Part shown: one piece after another, positions 62,275-64,000 of the stretch | Position numbering within the stretch: position 1 is the first letter of the stretch | How the letters are laid out: each line of letters opens with the position of its first letter | DNA from: Lachnospiraceae bacterium | Lineage (GTDB): Bacteria; Bacillota; Clostridia; Lachnospirales; Lachnospiraceae | Direction of reading: 5' to 3' | Length of the DNA stretch: 64,000 nucleotides | Assembly: GCA_015057505.1 (NCBI GenBank) | Contig: SVEG01000004.1 | Location: 1-64,000 of the forward strand | Notes under the pieces: generated by a model | Databases searched by the model: none | What the model saw: the letters and a program-made list of their open reading frames with translations, nothing else | What the model was told of the DNA's origin: nothing | Made by a program: the position numbers and the translations under genes

Positions 62275-62697
62275 ATGGTTCAGATTATTGTAGGTAAAAA
62301 AGGTAAAGGCAAGACAAAATATTTACTTGATAAAGTAAATGAGGACGTACAAAAATCTTCCGGTTCTATTGTTTATTTGGACAAAAGCACAAAGCATATG
62401 TTCGAGCTTAACAATAAGATAAGACTTATTAATGTTAAAGATTATCTTGTAGAAAGTGCAGATGGTTTTCTTGGTTTTATTTGTGGAATTATTTCACAGG
62501 ATCATGATCTTGAAAGGATGTATTTAGACAGCTTTTTAACACTTGCATGTGTTAATGAACCTGCTGCAGTCTCCGGCATAGTTAAGGATTTACATAAAAT
62601 CAGTGATAACTTCAAGGTTGACTTCGTAATAAGCGTTTCACTTGATGAAAGCGAACTTCCTGAAGAAATCAAATCAAATGTGATTATTTCATTATAA
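62275..62697 (+). CDS. Small P-loop protein of unknown function (140 aa)
   Basis: Walker A-like GKKGKGKTK at N-terminus, hydrophobic SIVYLD strand; strong RBS AAGGAGGAG. Confidence 0.75.
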   Translation: MVQIIVGKKGKGKTKYLLDKVNEDVQKSSGSIVYLDKSTKHMFELNNKIRLINVKDYLVESADGFLGFICGIISQDHDLERMYLDSFLTLACVNEPAAVSGIVKDLHKISDNFKVDFVISVSLDESELPEEIKSNVIISL

Positions 62698-62716
62698 TTG
62701 AATAATGTAAACATAT

Positions 62717-62750
62717 AAGGGATTTCAGAAGCATCTGAAATCCCTTGTTT
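62717..62750 (+). terminator. Intrinsic terminator after the P-loop gene
   Basis: 13-bp perfect stem AAGGGATTTCAGA (62717-62729)/TCTGAAATCCCTT (62734-62746), then GTTTGTT. Confidence 0.88.
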
Positions 62751-62772
62751 GTTATATAAAAACTGCGTTTCC

Positions 62773-62801
62773 AAAAGAGTTTGTGTAAGCAAACTCTTTT
62801 T
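62773..62801. terminator. Bidirectional terminator, likely for the DUF378 gene
   Basis: AAAAGAGTTTG (62773-62783)/CAAACTCTTTT (62790-62800), T-rich on both strands. Confidence 0.75.
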
Positions 62802-62805
62802 AATA

Positions 62806-63024
62806 TTATGCGTGATCTGCACCTATGCTTAAAACTCTACCAAACATGCTTACCATATATAAACCTGCGAGTCCGACAAGCGCATAAATTATTCTTGAAA
62901 TCCAACTCATATCGCCAAAAAGAAATGCTATTAAATCGAATTTAAAAAAACCAACGAGTCCCCAATTAACAGCACCGACAATTACGATTAACAATATTGT
63001 ATAATCAAGACCTTTTGAATTCAT
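62806..63024 (-). CDS. DUF378-family small membrane protein
   Basis: LDYTILLIVIVGAVNWGLVGFFKFDLIAFLFG...RIIYALVGLAGLYMV; RBS AAGGAGGG. Confidence 0.88.
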   Translation of the reverse strand: MNSKGLDYTILLIVIVGAVNWGLVGFFKFDLIAFLFGDMSWISRIIYALVGLAGLYMVSMFGRVLSIGADHA

Positions 63025-63199
63025 TATTATCCCTCCTTAATTTCTATTAATAGGTTTACCTGTCCTTTAGTAAAATATTATGGTAATTTATGCTATAATA
63101 TCACGCATTTTTCTTGTGTATATAGTAATATAAGCCTCTTTTATTTTTAACAGAAAGCTATTATAATATTTATAGATATGATTGGCTTTGGAGGGAAAA

Positions 63200-64000
63200 A
63201 TGGCAAAGCATAATAATTCTAACATCAGAAAATATCGTAAAAGGCATAAAACAAGCAACATTGGTGTAATTGTTTTTTTAATTGTATTTATTTATCTGTC
63301 TGTTACTGTATTTTTATATCTTTCAAAAGAAAATATATCAATATATCAGATTACCGAAGAAGGTTCTCTTGCCCGCAATATGGAATATACAGGAATGATA
63401 ATCCGTAATGAACATATTGTTACTGCAGATAATGCAGGATATATACGTTATTATTTGCGTCAGGGTGAAAGAGTCGGTAAAGGTGATTTGATCTATTCTA
63501 TTGATGAAAGCGGAGAAGTAACAAGAAAACTTACAGAAAGCTACAGTTACGAAGAAACCCTAAAGAAAATGGATCTTTCTGAACTAAAAAAACAGATAAC
63601 TTCTTTTGTGTATAATTTTGATACATTTAATTTTAGTGAGATATATGATTTTAAAACAAATATGGAATATACGGTTCTTGATTTGATGAATTACAATAAT
63701 CAGGAATATCTTCGCAATCTTCTTGCCACAGTTGAAGCTGACGGGATGTTTAATTTTTGTTATGCAGGAAGCAGTGGAATAGTTTCGTATCATGTAGATG
63801 GTTATGAGCAATTGACAGAGGATATCATAAAACCGGACAATTTAAATAAATCAGGCTATTCAAGGACAGTACTTAATTCTGCAGAATTTATTGAAACCAA
63901 TGCGCCTGTTTATAAAATTATAGATAATAACGAATGGAAGCTTGTTTTTTCGCTATCGGATGAGGATTATATGAAATATTCATCTCTTCAAAAGCTAACG
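63200..64000 (+). CDS. HlyD-like periplasmic adaptor/efflux-type membrane protein, N-terminal part (runs off window)
   Basis: ATG at 63200 after GGAGGG; TM then YTGMIIRNEHIVTADNAGYIRYYLRQGERVGKGDLIYSID lipoyl-like barrel; frame open to window end. Confidence 0.75.
   Translation, partial: MAKHNNSNIRKYRKRHKTSNIGVIVFLIVFIYLSVTVFLYLSKENISIYQITEEGSLARNMEYTGMIIRNEHIVTADNAGYIRYYLRQGERVGKGDLIYSIDESGEVTRKLTESYSYEETLKKMDLSELKKQITSFVYNFDTFNFSEIYDFKTNMEYTVLDLMNYNNQEYLRNLLATVEADGMFNFCYAGSSGIVSYHVDGYEQLTEDIIKPDNLNKSGYSRTVLNSAEFIETNAPVYKIIDNNEWKLVFSLSDEDYMKYSSLQKLT

Noticed and set aside
1-64000. CRISPR arrays, tRNA/rRNA genes, integrases, transposases, classical defence cassettes
   Set aside because: None seen on reading the window and ORF translations; absence not tested with dedicated tools.

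Overview
The window is a contiguous 64 kb chromosomal segment from a low-to-moderate GC Firmicute, probably Lachnospiraceae-like (inferred from gene content and order, not from a database search). Most of it is dense housekeeping DNA on the + strand: spoIIIE/ftsK; metB-like; dapF-murE-murF-murE2-priA-def-fmt-Zn protease-rsmB-rlmN-stp-prkC-rsgA-rpe-thiN; yloU-fakA-recG; mutS-mutL-miaA; radC-mreBCD-pbp2-minCDE-rodA-mgsA-dacF. The most interesting non-housekeeping stretch is about 25.77-27.05 kb, between rlmH and a MATE transporter. It holds tandem intergenic hairpins, a 2H-phosphoesterase-like gene and, missed by the ORF track, a probable complete type I toxin-antitoxin locus. That locus has a 27-aa hydrophobic peptide on the - strand (26857-26940) with an excellent SD and extended -10 promoter. 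A convergent ~100-nt + strand RNA has its own 17-nt-spaced promoter, a shared bidirectional terminator, and short + strand direct repeats that predict antitoxin pairing with the toxin SD. Other items: a frameshifted rpe, two murE paralogs flanking murF, an identical 19-nt motif upstream of murE2 and a spore-lysin-like GH18 gene, a large insertion in PBP2, and an isolated PL11 rhamnogalacturonan lyase. No rRNA, tRNA, CRISPR array or transposase was seen. All family names come from reading the translations; no searches were run.
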